Positions 25,808 to 36,073 are shown, numbered from the stretch's first letter. The stretch is DNA of 64,000 nt from an uncultured Collinsella sp. (GCA_900541645.1 UQKQ01000001.1:248001-312000), one strand, 5' to 3'. Numbers and translations: made by a program. Notes: a model not told the origin generated them from the letters alone.

Positions 25808-28800
25808 ATGGCGCAGGGGACGTTTGTGCAGGCGCTTCGCAAAGAGGCGGCGTTGAGCGGCACCTTTATGAAGGGCCGCTCGCTCATGCTCAACGGCGCC
25901 GTGCTGTCGATTGAGGACAGCGGCTCGCGCTTCTCCAAAAACGTGACGGTTGAGGGCTCGGTGCGCGGCTCGCGCGGCGACCTGTACAAGACGCACGTGG
26001 CGCTCGATATGGACGAGCACGAGGTTATCGACTACGACTGCGACTGCCCCGCCGCATACCGCTATCCCGGTATGTGCAAGCACGCCATCGCCACAGCGCT
26101 GGCGTACCTGGACACCAGCGGCATTGAGCCTGTTGAGGGGCTGCGCACGCCGGTTCGCACGTTTACGGCGCAGCCGAAACAGCCCGCGCGCGCCGCGTCC
26201 GCCGCGCCGGCCGTCAACCCCAACTTTCCCTTCCCGGCGCCCGTCCCCACGAGCCCGAGCCTTGTGGCGGCGCTTTCCGATCTTTCGGACGCGCGCATGG
26301 ATGAGCTGGCGAGCATGCGCCGCAAACTTGCCGGTGCCGTTGATCCCGACGCCCCCAAAGCGGCGTTGGAGCCCTCGTTGGTGCCGTACTACAATCCGCT
26401 GTTCGCTGACCGCTTTAGCTGGGCGCTCGAGTTCCGCATTCGCTGTGGATCGGTCTCCTACGTGGTCAAGGACATCGACGGCATGGCCGATGCCTACGTG
26501 CGCGGCGGCACGTTCTCCTATGGCAAGAAGCTCACGTTTGTCCATTCACCTGAGGCCTTTGACGAAACATCGACAAAGCTGCTCAACCTTGTTGTGACGA
26601 CAGTTGCCTATCTCGATGACATCACAAGCTCGCGTTCGGCGTCGTACGACTTTGCCCGCAGCGGTTTTGTTGCCGAGCGTCAGTTGCCGCTGTCCGAGCA
26701 TAGCATCGTATATGTGCTGGACCTGCTGCGCGGCCAGACCATCTCCTTTGAGCCCGCCTGGTCGCGGGGGACGACGACGCGTCGCACCTACGACGTGGCG
26801 GTTGAGCTGTCTCCGCAAGGGGAGGACGAGGCGTCCGCTAAGCGCCCACCACTTCTTGCCGCCAAAATCGCGCCGGCGGCTGGTGGTAGCTATGACCTGC
26901 GCCTGCCCGCCGATATGTACTGCTTTGCGTCGGGCGATGCCGCCTACTTGGTTGACACGCGCCGCGCGCGCCGTACCGACGCTGCATTTGCTCAGCATGC
27001 CGCACCTTTTTTGTCGCGCTTGCTGCCGTGCCGCACGCCCGCCCATATTGCCGCCGAGCAGGTGGGTGAGTTCTGCCGTATGGCGCTGCCCATTTTGCGC
27101 GACTATACCGACCTCACCGCGCCCGCCGCGCTCGATACTGTGGCACCCGAGGCGAGCTTTGCCATGGCAATCGGCGTCGACGATGGTCTTGTGACCTGCA
27201 AAATTACGGTTACCTACGGCGATTGGTCGGCTGATCTCTTTAGTCTTGGTGCTCCGGGCAGTCCTTTCGAAGAGCAACGCCCCGGCGTTCCGCCCCGCGA
27301 TACGCTGGCGGAGTTTCGCGTTATGGACACGGCTGCCATGTACTTCGATTTCTACGAGGGCGGCCTGGCGTTTGAGGAGCGCGATGACGAGAGCCTGTTC
27401 CACTTGCTGACCGAGGGCCTGTCTGCCCTGTCCGAGCTGGGCGAGGTCATGCTCAGCGACCGTCTGCGCCAGATTTCGGTCCGCCCTGCGCCCAAGCTCT
27501 CGGTGCGCGCGACCGTCAAGAGTAACCTGCTCGATGTCGAACTGGGCGCGAGCGGCCTTTCGGCGGCAGATCTTGCCATCTATCTGGACTCGTACAAGCG
27601 CCACCAGACGTTCGCGCGCCTGACGTCCGGCGACATCGTGCGCCTGGATGAGGGAGCGCGTGCCGCGTTTGGTCTTGCCGAGGACCTAGGCGTCGATGCC
27701 GTCGACCTGCTCGACGGCGTGTCGCTTCCCGCGTCGAGTACCCTTTTTGTCGATAGCATGCTCGCACGCACGCCGGCGCTCGAGGCCGATCGCGACGCTG
27801 CGTTCCGCCGCACCGTCGAGCGCCTGGACACGCTCGGCAAGATGGATTTTACGGTGCCGGCATCGCTCAAGGCAACGATGCGCGGCTACCAGGTCGACGG
27901 ATACCAGTGGCTCGGCTCGCTCGAACACCTGGGCCTTGGCGGCATCTTGGCCGACGACATGGGCCTGGGCAAAACGCTCCAGATGATCGCGCATATCCTG
28001 GCGCGCGTGGAGGCGGGGGACACCAAGCCCACGCTCGTGGTATGCCCGGCCTCACTCGTGTACAACTGGACTGCCGAGCTGGAGCGCTTTGCCCCGTCGC
28101 TCGATGTGTGCGCCATTGTGGGCGCCAAGGCTCAACGTCGTGTACAGATTGCCGGCGTGGCCGAGCATAACGTGGTCGTAACGTCGTATGACCTTATGCG
28201 GCGCGATATCGACGAGTACGTCGAGCAGGATTTTGCCCGCGTGGTGCTCGATGAGGCACAGTACATTAAAAATCCGCTCACGCAGGTGGCGCGCGCTGCC
28301 AAGCGCCTGCCTGCCGGCGTGCGCTTTGCCCTGACGGGCACGCCCATCGAAAACCGCCTGTCCGAGCTCTGGAGCATCTTCGACTTTTTGATGCCGGGCC
28401 TTTTGGGGACGCGCGAGTCGTTTGCCAAGCGCTTTGAGAGCCCCGTCGAGCATGCCGAGGGCGATAGCGCCGCTCGCCTGCAGGCGCTCGTGTCGCCGTT
28501 TGTGCTGCGCCGTGTTAAGGAAGACGTGGTGGCCGACCTGCCCGAGAAGATCGAGGACACCGTCATGGCACAGCTTACCGGCGAACAACGCAAGCTCTAC
28601 CTGGCCAACCAGGACCGCATCGCCCAGCAGGTGCAGCACCGCGAGGCTGGGGAGTTTAAGAAGGACAAGCTCAAGGTGCTCGCCGAGCTCACCAAGCTGC
28701 GCCAGATCTGCTGCGACCCACGTCTACACTACGAGGATTACAAGGCGGGGAGCGCAAAGCTCGATACGTGTATGGAGCTCGTGCACGGCGCACTCGACGG

Positions 28801-29272
28801 CGGGCATCGCATCCTGTTGTTCAGCCAGTTTACGGGTATGCTCGATATCATCGGTAAGCGCTTGGCCAAGGAGGACATCGCCTTCCTTAAGCTCACGGGC
28901 GCTTCGTCTAAGGAGAGCCGCGCCAAGATGGTCGCGCAGTTCCAAGCGGGCGAGGTCCCGGTCTTTTTGATTTCGCTCAAGGCGGGCGGCGTGGGCCTTA
29001 ACCTGACGGCGGCCGACGTGGTCATCCACTACGACCCGTGGTGGAACGTGGCGGCGCAGGACCAAGCGACCGACCGCGCGCATCGTATTGGCCAGCAACA
29101 TACCGTGACCGTGTACAAGCTCATCGCCAAGGACACGATCGAGGAGCGCATCATGCAGATGCAGGAGTCCAAGCGCGACCTGGTCAACAGCGTGCTCGGC
29201 GGCGACGGCATCTCGTCGGCGCTGTTTACCCGCGAAGATGTTCTGGCGCTGCTGGGCGGCGACGGGCGCTAA
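25808..29272 (+). CDS. SWIM-domain SNF2-family helicase
   Basis: About 1154 residues. An N-terminal SWIM zinc finger (CDCPAAYRYPGMCKH, residues near 78-92, CxCx(n)CxH) is followed by a long middle region and then a Swi2/Snf2 ATPase: Walker A in DDMGLGKTLQ (about 716-725), DEAQYIKN (near 814), ALTGTPIENRLSELWS, and the C-terminal lobe with GVGLNLTAADVVIHYDPWWN and DRAHRIGQ (near 1088). Bacterial RapA/HepA-like proteins remodel nucleic acid-protein complexes. The specific target here is unknown. GGAGG (25798-25802) sits five bases before the ATG at 25808, so this start is preferred to the GTG at 25790. It is probably co-transcribed with dnaE. Confidence 0.92.
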   Translation: MAQGTFVQALRKEAALSGTFMKGRSLMLNGAVLSIEDSGSRFSKNVTVEGSVRGSRGDLYKTHVALDMDEHEVIDYDCDCPAAYRYPGMCKHAIATALAYLDTSGIEPVEGLRTPVRTFTAQPKQPARAASAAPAVNPNFPFPAPVPTSPSLVAALSDLSDARMDELASMRRKLAGAVDPDAPKAALEPSLVPYYNPLFADRFSWALEFRIRCGSVSYVVKDIDGMADAYVRGGTFSYGKKLTFVHSPEAFDETSTKLLNLVVTTVAYLDDITSSRSASYDFARSGFVAERQLPLSEHSIVYVLDLLRGQTISFEPAWSRGTTTRRTYDVAVELSPQGEDEASAKRPPLLAAKIAPAAGGSYDLRLPADMYCFASGDAAYLVDTRRARRTDAAFAQHAAPFLSRLLPCRTPAHIAAEQVGEFCRMALPILRDYTDLTAPAALDTVAPEASFAMAIGVDDGLVTCKITVTYGDWSADLFSLGAPGSPFEEQRPGVPPRDTLAEFRVMDTAAMYFDFYEGGLAFEERDDESLFHLLTEGLSALSELGEVMLSDRLRQISVRPAPKLSVRATVKSNLLDVELGASGLSAADLAIYLDSYKRHQTFARLTSGDIVRLDEGARAAFGLAEDLGVDAVDLLDGVSLPASSTLFVDSMLARTPALEADRDAAFRRTVERLDTLGKMDFTVPASLKATMRGYQVDGYQWLGSLEHLGLGGILADDMGLGKTLQMIAHILARVEAGDTKPTLVVCPASLVYNWTAELERFAPSLDVCAIVGAKAQRRVQIAGVAEHNVVVTSYDLMRRDIDEYVEQDFARVVLDEAQYIKNPLTQVARAAKRLPAGVRFALTGTPIENRLSELWSIFDFLMPGLLGTRESFAKRFESPVEHAEGDSAARLQALVSPFVLRRVKEDVVADLPEKIEDTVMAQLTGEQRKLYLANQDRIAQQVQHREAGEFKKDKLKVLAELTKLRQICCDPRLHYEDYKAGSAKLDTCMELVHGALDGGHRILLFSQFTGMLDIIGKRLAKEDIAFLKLTGASSKESRAKMVAQFQAGEVPVFLISLKAGGVGLNLTAADVVIHYDPWWNVAAQDQATDRAHRIGQQHTVTVYKLIAKDTIEERIMQMQESKRDLVNSVLGGDGISSALFTREDVLALLGGDGR

Positions 29273-29422
29273 CCCGCTCGGGTGGGGCCGCCAGGGCGGA
29301 TAGCGCACGCTGCCCCATCGTCCCCGCCCGTTATGTGTTCATTTGCAATGCCGTGGATGGTTTGTCTGCCTTTGGGCATAAGAACCATCAAGAACATTGG
29401 CACGTCAGCAAAGGAGAACATC

Positions 29423-29785
29423 ATGGCGAAATTCTTTAAGGACCCCGACGGTAAGCTCATTGCCGCCCTTGGCAACGACGTTGCAACCCCTGCCGGTTGC
29501 ACGGAACTGACCGCAAACACTGAGGACGCGGCGCACGAGAAGCACGTGCCTGTTGTCGAGACCGAGCGCGACGGTCACGTGATTCGCGCACGCGTTGGCT
29601 CGGTCGAGCACCCCAGCCTGCCCGAGCACTATATTGAGTGGATCGCCCTTGAGGCCGAGGGCCGCTTAGAGGTCCATTACCTTGAGCCCGGCATGAAGCC
29701 CGCGACGTTTTTCGCGGGCGGCTCCAAGACCGGTACCGTCTATGCCTATTGCAACCTGCACGGGCTGTGGTCCGCGACGTTCTAG
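29423..29785 (+). CDS. Superoxide reductase (desulfoferrodoxin family)
   Basis: A 120-residue non-haem iron enzyme that reduces superoxide to peroxide without releasing oxygen, an anaerobe's defence. The [Fe(His)4Cys] ligands are all present: His41 in EKHVP, His63 in EHPS, His69 in PEHYIEW, Cys110 and His113 in CNLHG. Glu39 and Lys40 match the catalytic pair. Two-domain desulfoferrodoxins carry an N-terminal four-cysteine desulforedoxin domain; here the N-terminal 35 residues contain a single Cys26, so that centre is absent. AAGGAG (29411-29416) gives a clear start. The gene appears monocistronic and ends at a hairpin. Confidence 0.94.
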   Translation: MAKFFKDPDGKLIAALGNDVATPAGCTELTANTEDAAHEKHVPVVETERDGHVIRARVGSVEHPSLPEHYIEWIALEAEGRLEVHYLEPGMKPATFFAGGSKTGTVYAYCNLHGLWSATF

Positions 29786-29831
29786 GAGCGCGCCCCCGCT
29801 CGGGGTATCATAGCTAGCATATGCACATGCG

Positions 29832-29863
29832 AGCGCCGGCTGCATTATGCGGCCGGCGCTTTT
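29832..29863 (+). terminator. Terminator after the superoxide reductase gene
   Basis: AGCGCCGGC (29832-29840) pairs with GCCGGCGCT (29852-29860), followed by a short T-run. Confidence 0.75.
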
Positions 29864-29902
29864 ACTACGACAACGATGGTTTACGACGGAAAGGGCTGAG
29901 CC

Positions 29903-31888
29903 ATGAAGCTCGCGCTTGCACAGATCGATATGCGCCTGGGTGATATTGAGGGCATTTGCGGCCGCATCGAGGACCAGGCTCGTCTGGCCCACGAGCGCGG
30001 GGCGCGCGTGCTGTGCGTTCCGGCTCCGCTCTTTATGGGCGCCATGCCCGGGGGCCTGGTGGGCACTGCCGACTTTGAGCACGACATGCTTGCCGGCTTG
30101 ACTGGTGTCGCCGAGCGTATCCAGGAGCTTGACATGATCTGCATCGTGCCCGCGGCGGTTTCGTTTGAGGGCCAGCCGCTGCTCGACTACATGATGCTCA
30201 AGGACGGTCATGTGGTGCCGGCGCGTTCGAGCATTGCCCTGCAGCGTGGCGAGAACAACGACACGCGTTGGGCGCCGCCGGTGTTCGACGTGGACGGCGT
30301 GCGCATCGCCGTGATTTTTGACTTGGACCGCGAACTCGAGATGTTGCCGACCGGTGTTGACCTCATTGCGTATTTCCAATTCAATGCGTTTGACATGACC
30401 GACCGCGAGACTGCCGCCATTGCCGCCGTTCGCAGCGGCGCCTACCGCAAGATCGCATCCAAGCGCAGTGTGTGGTTTGCCTGTATGGCGCCGGTCGGTG
30501 CCTATGACGAGTCGGTGTATACCGGCGGTTCGTTTGTGCTCGACGACTGCGGTCGCGTGGTGGCCCAAGCGCCGTGTTTTGAGGAGAGCCTGCTGGTTCA
30601 GGAGATTCAGCGCGGCGTGATGCTCGATGCCCTGGAAGATCACGAACTGCCCGAGTTCCGTTCCGAGGAGTGGCTGTGGCAGGCGCTGGTGCTCGCCGTG
30701 CGCGACAACGCCCGGGCCCACGGTGCGTCGCGCGCCGTGGTGGCACTCGAGGGCGACTTGCCGTCGTCCCTGCTGGCGGCGCTGGCCGTCGACGCTCTGG
30801 GCCCACGTAATGTGATTGGCCTGGTGCTGGGGCGCAACCGCATCTTTACGCCGGCGCAGGAGGAGGCCGAGGCTGCTCGCTGTGCCGCCGTTCGCGCCAT
30901 TGCCGAGCGCCTGCATATTCGCACGGTTGAGCGCGATGCGCCGGATGCCGCGCGCGTGCTCGACCGCGATGTGTCGGCGGGCGACGCCGAGCGCCTGCGC
31001 TCTCGCACGCTGGGCCTCATGCTGGAGGACACGGCGCTCGAGTTGGGTGCGATGGCGCTGAGCCCGCTGTCCAAAACCGAGTACGCACTGGCGGCGCCGG
31101 CGCTTTGCGGCGGCTACCAGGGCGATTATGCGCCCTTTGGCGATGTGTACCTGTCGACGCTTGAGTTTGTGGCGCGCGTGCGCAACCGCACGTCTGCCGT
31201 GGTGCCCCAAGAGCTCGTGACGCTCAACGCGGTGGAAGATTGTATGGAGCGAGTGCTGGCGCAGGCGCTCTCGACGCTCGACGGTCCGGTCGATATGCTC
31301 GACCGCGCGGCACAGCTGCTCGGCGGGGTCGAGCCGGGTGAGATCGATGGCGCGCTTGAGGCGCACGTGGACCGCAATCGATCTTTCGACGACATCCCGA
31401 TGGCCGCTGGCAAGCCTGAGGCCTGCTCGCTGCTGCTGATGCTCGTTCGACAGGGTGAGGCTGCCCGCCGCATGTTGCCGACGGCGCCGATCGTTTCGTC
31501 CCGTTCGTTTGCCGAGCGCTCCTGGCCGTACATGCTCGCGTGGTCCGACCTGGGGCTTAACGGCAAGGAGCGTATGACGGTCGATTCGCTGGCGCGCGCC
31601 GAGGTGCGCCGTTTTGCTGACGAGGATACTAGTGAGCGCGTGCGAAACGAGATGATGGGCGTGCTGGGCGAGCTACTGGGTATTTCGCCCGAACAAATGG
31701 AGGAGTTGCGCTCTGAAGACGGTCAGCGTCGTTTACACGAGGGAATGAAAAAGTTCGAGGGCGAGGTTCAGGACGCCATCGATAAGATGATGGGCGGCCA
31801 GGGTGGCCCGCAGGGTGGGCACCAGGGCACGCCGATGCCGCATCCGCCGGTGGATCCGAGGCAGTTCCCGTTCTTTAGCCAGAACTAG
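29903..31888 (+). CDS. NAD synthetase-like protein with degenerate active sites
   Basis: A 661-residue protein built like glutamine-dependent NAD synthetase: an N-terminal nitrilase domain (MKLALAQIDMRLGDIEG) and a C-terminal NadE domain (SKTEYAL near 390, then GDYAPFGDVYLSTLEF). The catalytic signatures are altered. The nitrilase Glu in PEL is Ala41 in VPAPLFMG; the nucleophile of the usual ICED is Phe139 in VIFDLDRE; no catalytic Lys is evident; and the ATP PP-loop SGGIDS reads EGDLPSS (283-289). It is therefore unlikely to make NAD in the normal way and may be regulatory or structural. The C-terminal extension (GGQGGPQGGHQG, then PRQFPFFSQN) is Gly/Gln/Pro-rich. The ATG follows GAAAGGG. 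It lies between the superoxide reductase and ruvCAB. Confidence 0.75.
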   Translation: MKLALAQIDMRLGDIEGICGRIEDQARLAHERGARVLCVPAPLFMGAMPGGLVGTADFEHDMLAGLTGVAERIQELDMICIVPAAVSFEGQPLLDYMMLKDGHVVPARSSIALQRGENNDTRWAPPVFDVDGVRIAVIFDLDRELEMLPTGVDLIAYFQFNAFDMTDRETAAIAAVRSGAYRKIASKRSVWFACMAPVGAYDESVYTGGSFVLDDCGRVVAQAPCFEESLLVQEIQRGVMLDALEDHELPEFRSEEWLWQALVLAVRDNARAHGASRAVVALEGDLPSSLLAALAVDALGPRNVIGLVLGRNRIFTPAQEEAEAARCAAVRAIAERLHIRTVERDAPDAARVLDRDVSAGDAERLRSRTLGLMLEDTALELGAMALSPLSKTEYALAAPALCGGYQGDYAPFGDVYLSTLEFVARVRNRTSAVVPQELVTLNAVEDCMERVLAQALSTLDGPVDMLDRAAQLLGGVEPGEIDGALEAHVDRNRSFDDIPMAAGKPEACSLLLMLVRQGEAARRMLPTAPIVSSRSFAERSWPYMLAWSDLGLNGKERMTVDSLARAEVRRFADEDTSERVRNEMMGVLGELLGISPEQMEELRSEDGQRRLHEGMKKFEGEVQDAIDKMMGGQGGPQGGHQGTPMPHPPVDPRQFPFFSQN

Positions 31889-31983
31889 GGCAGACGGAAA
31901 CATTGCGGGAGAGATTCTCTTACACACATTGCTTCTGCCGAATCTATCTTGCTTTAAGCACTTTGGCCCCGTTGTGTTATTCT

Positions 31984-31997
31984 AGAACAGACGTTCG
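31984..31997. promoter_or_regulatory. SOS (LexA) box upstream of ruvCAB
   Basis: AGAACAGACGTTCG matches 13 of 14 positions of the Gram-positive/actinobacterial LexA consensus CGAACRNRYGTTYG. It directly follows a TATTCT hexamer (31978-31983) that could be the -10 element, so LexA binding would block the ruv promoter. Confidence 0.75.
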
Positions 31998-32052
31998 TGA
32001 ATGATGCGCGGGGCCTTGTCTTGCGCTGTGCTTGTGGCGAGGGGAGGCTGGC

Positions 32053-32574
32053 TTGGTTATCTTGGGTATCGACCCCGGTTTGGCTCATACGGGTTGGGGG
32101 ATTATCGAGGAGCGGCGTGGCGAGGTTCGCTGCCGTGCCTATGGCTGCATCGAGACCAGTGCCGGAAGTCCGCTCGCGGTGCGCCTGTCGCATATCGCCC
32201 ATGACCTTAAGGGTGTCGTCGAGCGTTATCGACCCGATACCGCTGCTATCGAGAGTATCTACTTTGGCGCCAACGTTCGCTCGGCCATCCCCACGGCGCA
32301 TGCCCGCGGTGCCGCGCTCGTGGCGCTTTCGGAGTGCGCGCTCGAGATTGGCGAATACACGCCTATGCAGATTAAGCAGGCTGTGGTGGGTACCGGTGCC
32401 GCAGATAAGCGGCAGGTCGCCTACATGGTACGCACGCTCACGCAGCTCGATCACGACCCGCATCCCGACCATGCCGCCGATGCCCTGGCCTGCGCCATCT
32501 GCCACGTTAACCTCAGCCGTACCCGGGCGCTTACCGGCGGCGAGTTCTATCAACAGAGAGGAACCGGATACTGA
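32053..32574 (+). CDS. ruvC: Holliday junction resolvase RuvC
   Basis: A 173-residue nuclease that cuts Holliday junctions moved by RuvAB. The catalytic acids are visible: Asp7 in GIDPG, Glu in AAIESIYFGAN, and Asp residues in HPDHAADALACA. The chosen start is TTG at 32053, five bases after a strong GGGGAGG (32041-32047); it gives the standard family length and the normal N-terminus LVILGIDPG. The gene leads a ruvC-ruvA-ruvB operon with overlapping stop/start junctions, behind an SOS box. Confidence 0.95.
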   Translation: MVILGIDPGLAHTGWGIIEERRGEVRCRAYGCIETSAGSPLAVRLSHIAHDLKGVVERYRPDTAAIESIYFGANVRSAIPTAHARGAALVALSECALEIGEYTPMQIKQAVVGTGAADKRQVAYMVRTLTQLDHDPHPDHAADALACAICHVNLSRTRALTGGEFYQQRGTGY

Positions 32575-33194
32575 TGATCTCCCAGCTCCACGGAACGCTT
32601 GTCGAGGCCACGATGAGCTCTGCTGTCGTCGATGTGTCGGGCGTTGGCTTTGAGCTCGGCATTTCGGGCAGCACTGCGGCCACGTTGCCGACGCCCGGCG
32701 GCGAGGTCCGCCTCTACACGCGTATGCAGGTGCGCGAGGACGCCATGACACTTTTCGGTTTTTCCTCAAAGGATGAGCGCACGATGTTCGATCGGCTCGT
32801 GTCCGTCTCGGGCGTTGGCCCGCGCTTGGCGCTCGCCGTTCTTTCCACCTATACCGTGGGGCAGCTGTATTCGCTGGTGATGGCCGAGGACGACAAAGGT
32901 ATGGCCAAGGTGCCCGGTGTGGGCAAAAAGACAGCTCAACGTCTGATCCTGGAGCTCAAGAGCACCTTTGCCAAGGATAAGGGCTTTGTGCCGGTCGACG
33001 CGATTCCCGGACAGGTTGCGATGCCCGTGCCCGCTGCCGCTCCCTCGGCGATCGATGACGCCCGTGCGGCGCTCCTTTCCATGGGCTTTAGCCCGCAGGA
33101 GACCGATGTCGCTCTGAGCGGGTATGATGGGCAGGATATGCGTGTCGAGGATCTGCTCGGCGCGGCGCTTAAGCGACTCGGAATGGATGCGTGA
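32574..33194 (+). CDS. ruvA: Holliday junction branch migration protein RuvA
   Basis: A 206-residue DNA-binding subunit that tetramerises on Holliday junctions and loads RuvB. Order is standard: an N-terminal OB fold ([20 protein letters not shown]), the acidic-pin region, two helix-hairpin-helix motifs ([15 protein letters not shown] and [18 protein letters not shown]) and the C-terminal UBA-like domain that contacts RuvB ([20 protein letters not shown]). Its ATG overlaps the ruvC stop as TGATG, so the two are translationally coupled. Confidence 0.97.
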   Translation: MISQLHGTLVEATMSSAVVDVSGVGFELGISGSTAATLPTPGGEVRLYTRMQVREDAMTLFGFSSKDERTMFDRLVSVSGVGPRLALAVLSTYTVGQLYSLVMAEDDKGMAKVPGVGKKTAQRLILELKSTFAKDKGFVPVDAIPGQVAMPVPAAAPSAIDDARAALLSMGFSPQETDVALSGYDGQDMRVEDLLGAALKRLGMDA

Positions 33195-34261
33195 TGTGGG
33201 AAGCCGATGACTCTCAGGACCTGTGGGCGACGCCCGGCAACTCGCCGGCGGCATCCATGGCGCACGGCGAGCGCATGGTGGGCTCGGAGCTGACGGCCGA
33301 GGACCTCGATGTCGACCGCACTTTGCGCCCCCAGCGCTTGGACGATTACTGCGGCCAGGAGCACATCAAGCAGAGCCTGCGCGTGTTGATCGAAGCGGCG
33401 CAGAGCCGTGGGGAGACGCTCGACCACGTGATTTTCTCGGGTCCTCCGGGCCTGGGCAAGACCACGCTGGCCACCGTTATCGCCAACGAGCTGGGCGCTC
33501 AGATCAAGACCACGAGTGGCCCCGCCATCGCGCGTACGGGCGACCTGGCGGCCATCCTTACTAACTTGCAGCCGGGCGATGTGCTGTTTATTGACGAGAT
33601 CCACCGCCTCAACCGTTCGGTCGAGGAGGTCCTGTACCCCGCGATGGAGGACTTTGCGCTCGATATCGTGATCGGTAAAGGCCCGGCCGCACGATCGATT
33701 CGCCTGGATATCCCCAAGTTTACGCTGGTGGCGGCAACGACCCGCTCGGGTATGTTGACTGGCCCGCTGCGCGACCGCTTTGGCATTTCATATCGCCTGG
33801 ATTACTACACGGTCGAAGAACTCGCGCAGATTGTGACGCGCTCGGCGTCCATCCTGGGCGTGACGATCGACCACCCCAGTGCGCTCGAGATCGGCTCGCG
33901 TTCGCGCGGCACGCCACGTCTTGCCAACCGCCTGCTCAAGCGCGTGCGCGATTACGCACAGGTGCGCGGCAACGGCCCTATCGAGCTCGATATCTGCCGC
34001 CAGGCGCTCGAGTTCTTCGAGATCGATGAGCTTGGTCTGGACTGGATGGATATTCGCATTTTGGAGACACTCGCTAAGACGTTCTCCGGACGTGCCGTGG
34101 GCCTGACAACGCTTGCCAGCGCGGTGGGCGAGGACCCGGGAACGCTCGAGGATGTCTATGAGCCCTATCTGCTGCAGTGCGGCTTGATGATTCGCACGCC
34201 CCAGGGCCGCCAGGCAACGCTTCGCACCTTTGAGCACTTGGGGATTGAACCTACCATTTAG
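33194..34261 (+). CDS. ruvB: Holliday junction helicase RuvB
   Basis: A 355-residue AAA+ motor for branch migration. Walker A is GPPGLGKTT (near 85-93), Walker B is DEIHRLNR, and sensor/arginine-finger regions include [17 protein letters not shown]. The C-terminal winged helix ([19 protein letters not shown]) is complete. The ATG at 33194 overlaps the ruvA stop (TGATG); a GTG three bases earlier is possible. About 30 N-terminal residues precede the conserved core. Confidence 0.97.
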   Translation: MWEADDSQDLWATPGNSPAASMAHGERMVGSELTAEDLDVDRTLRPQRLDDYCGQEHIKQSLRVLIEAAQSRGETLDHVIFSGPPGLGKTTLATVIANELGAQIKTTSGPAIARTGDLAAILTNLQPGDVLFIDEIHRLNRSVEEVLYPAMEDFALDIVIGKGPAARSIRLDIPKFTLVAATTRSGMLTGPLRDRFGISYRLDYYTVEELAQIVTRSASILGVTIDHPSALEIGSRSRGTPRLANRLLKRVRDYAQVRGNGPIELDICRQALEFFEIDELGLDWMDIRILETLAKTFSGRAVGLTTLASAVGEDPGTLEDVYEPYLLQCGLMIRTPQGRQATLRTFEHLGIEPTI

Positions 34262-34405
34262 GGCGCTTTGTTTTGGCGGGCTGTTAAGCTATCGCTGAGC
34301 ATTGGATAAACATATCGCCATTCATCGGTTACGGGTGTTTTACTATTGCGCGCCCGTGCTATGCTGAATTGGTCTTTTTCTCATTCGGTAACGAAAGGAC
34401 CGCCC

Positions 34406-36073
34406 ATGCCTACTGACATCGAAATCGCACGTTCTGTCACGCCGCTGCCTATTACCGAGGTGGCCAAGAACGCCGGCGTCGACGTTAAGCACCTGATTCC
34501 GTACGGCTTCGACAAGGCTAAGGTCGACTATTCACTGCTCAACGAGCCGACTGATCACCAGGCCAAGCTCGTCCTCGTGACCGCTATCAACCCAACGCCT
34601 GCGGGCGAGGGTAAGACCACCACGACCATCGGTCTGGCCGATGGCTTGCGCCGACGCGGCGTCAAGAGTGCCGTGGCCCTGCGCGAGCCTTCGCTCGGCC
34701 CCGTCTTTGGCGTTAAGGGCGGCGCTGCCGGCGGCGGCTGGGCTCAGGTCATCCCCATGGAGGATATCAACCTGCACTTTACCGGCGACTTCCATGCCAT
34801 CGGTACTGCCAACAACCTGCTGGCCGCCATGCTTGATAACCACATCCAGCAGGGCAACCAGCTCGGTATCGACGTTAAACGCATCACTTGGAAGCGCGTC
34901 GTCGATATGAACGACCGTCAGCTGCGCCACGTCATCGACGGTATTGGCGGTAAGGCCCAGGGCGTGCCGCGCGAGGACGGCTTCGATATCACCGTCGCCT
35001 CCGAGGTCATGGCAATCCTGTGCCTGTCTACGAGCATTAACGACCTCAAGGAGCGCCTGGGCGAGATTGTTGTCGGCTACAGCTATGCCGGCGAGCCCGT
35101 TCGCGCCCGTGACCTTAAGGCTCAGGGTGCCATGGCGGCCCTGCTTAAGGATGCGCTCAAGCCCAATCTGGTGCAGACGCTCGAGGGTACGCCCGCGTTT
35201 GTCCACGGCGGTCCCTTCGCCAATATTGCCCACGGCTGCAACTCCATCATGGCCACGCGTATGGCGATGCGCTTTGGCGATGTCGCCATTACCGAGGCCG
35301 GCTTCGGTGCTGATCTGGGTGCCGAGAAGTTCCTCGACATCAAGTGCCGCATGACGGGCGTTCGCCCCAGCGCCGTCGTGGTCGTCGCGACCGCTCGTGC
35401 GCTGAAGTACAACGGTGGCGTCGCCAAGGCCGACCTCAACGAGGAGAACCTCGAGGCACTCAAGGCCGGCATGCCCAACCTGCTGCGTCACGTCGACAAC
35501 ATCCAGAACGTTTATGGTCTGCCCTGCGTAGTCGCCATCAACCGCTTCCCGACGGACACCGAGGCCGAGCTTGCGCTCATCGAGTCCGAGTGTCAGAAGC
35601 TCGGCGTCAACGTTAAGCTTTCCGAGGTCTGGGCCAAGGGCGGCGAGGGCGCGCTCGAGCTTGCCGATGAGGTCATGCGTCTGATTGAGCAGCCGAGCGA
35701 GCTCAAGTTTGCCTATGAGGACGGCGCCGATGTGGCCGACGCTCTTGAGGCCATTGCCACCAAGGTCTACCGCGCCGACGGCGTCGACTTTACGCCGGCC
35801 GCCAAGCGCCAGCTCGCCGAGCTGCGCGAGAACGGCTTTGGCAACCTGCCGGTGTGCGTGGCCAAGACGCAGTACAGCTTTAGCGACAACGCCAAGGCCC
35901 TGGGCGCTCCCGAGAACTTCCGCATCACGGTGCGCGAGCTCAAGGTTTCCGCCGGTGCCCACTTTGTGGTCGCACTGACTGGCAGTGTTCTGACCATGCC
36001 GGGCCTGCCCAAGGTCCCCGCGGCCGAGAACATCGACGTCGACAACGACGGCAACATCACCGGCCTGTTCTAA
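34406..36073 (+). CDS. fhs: Formate-tetrahydrofolate ligase
   Basis: A 555-residue enzyme that makes 10-formyl-THF from formate, ATP and THF. The nucleotide-binding motif [18 protein letters not shown] (near 63-80) is followed by [19 protein letters not shown] and [11 protein letters not shown], all characteristic. AAAGGA (34394-34399) lies six bases before the ATG. Fhs is typical of anaerobes that use formate as a one-carbon source; the next two enzymes of the route, FchA and FolD, are encoded at 46.4-47.9 kb. I looked for a THF riboswitch upstream and did not see one. A terminator follows. Confidence 0.97.
   Translation: MPTDIEIARSVTPLPITEVAKNAGVDVKHLIPYGFDKAKVDYSLLNEPTDHQAKLVLVTAINPTPAGEGKTTTTIGLADGLRRRGVKSAVALREPSLGPVFGVKGGAAGGGWAQVIPMEDINLHFTGDFHAIGTANNLLAAMLDNHIQQGNQLGIDVKRITWKRVVDMNDRQLRHVIDGIGGKAQGVPREDGFDITVASEVMAILCLSTSINDLKERLGEIVVGYSYAGEPVRARDLKAQGAMAALLKDALKPNLVQTLEGTPAFVHGGPFANIAHGCNSIMATRMAMRFGDVAITEAGFGADLGAEKFLDIKCRMTGVRPSAVVVVATARALKYNGGVAKADLNEENLEALKAGMPNLLRHVDNIQNVYGLPCVVAINRFPTDTEAELALIESECQKLGVNVKLSEVWAKGGEGALELADEVMRLIEQPSELKFAYEDGADVADALEAIATKVYRADGVDFTPAAKRQLAELRENGFGNLPVCVAKTQYSFSDNAKALGAPENFRITVRELKVSAGAHFVVALTGSVLTMPGLPKVPAAENIDVDNDGNITGLF

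Noticed and set aside
34262..34405. A possible THF riboswitch upstream of fhs
   Set aside because: I compared the leader with the conserved THF riboswitch core and found no match; only a possible TATGCT -10 element is present.
34532..35962. A 476-codon open frame antisense to fhs
   Set aside because: Shadow of a highly conserved gene; low-complexity translation without motifs.
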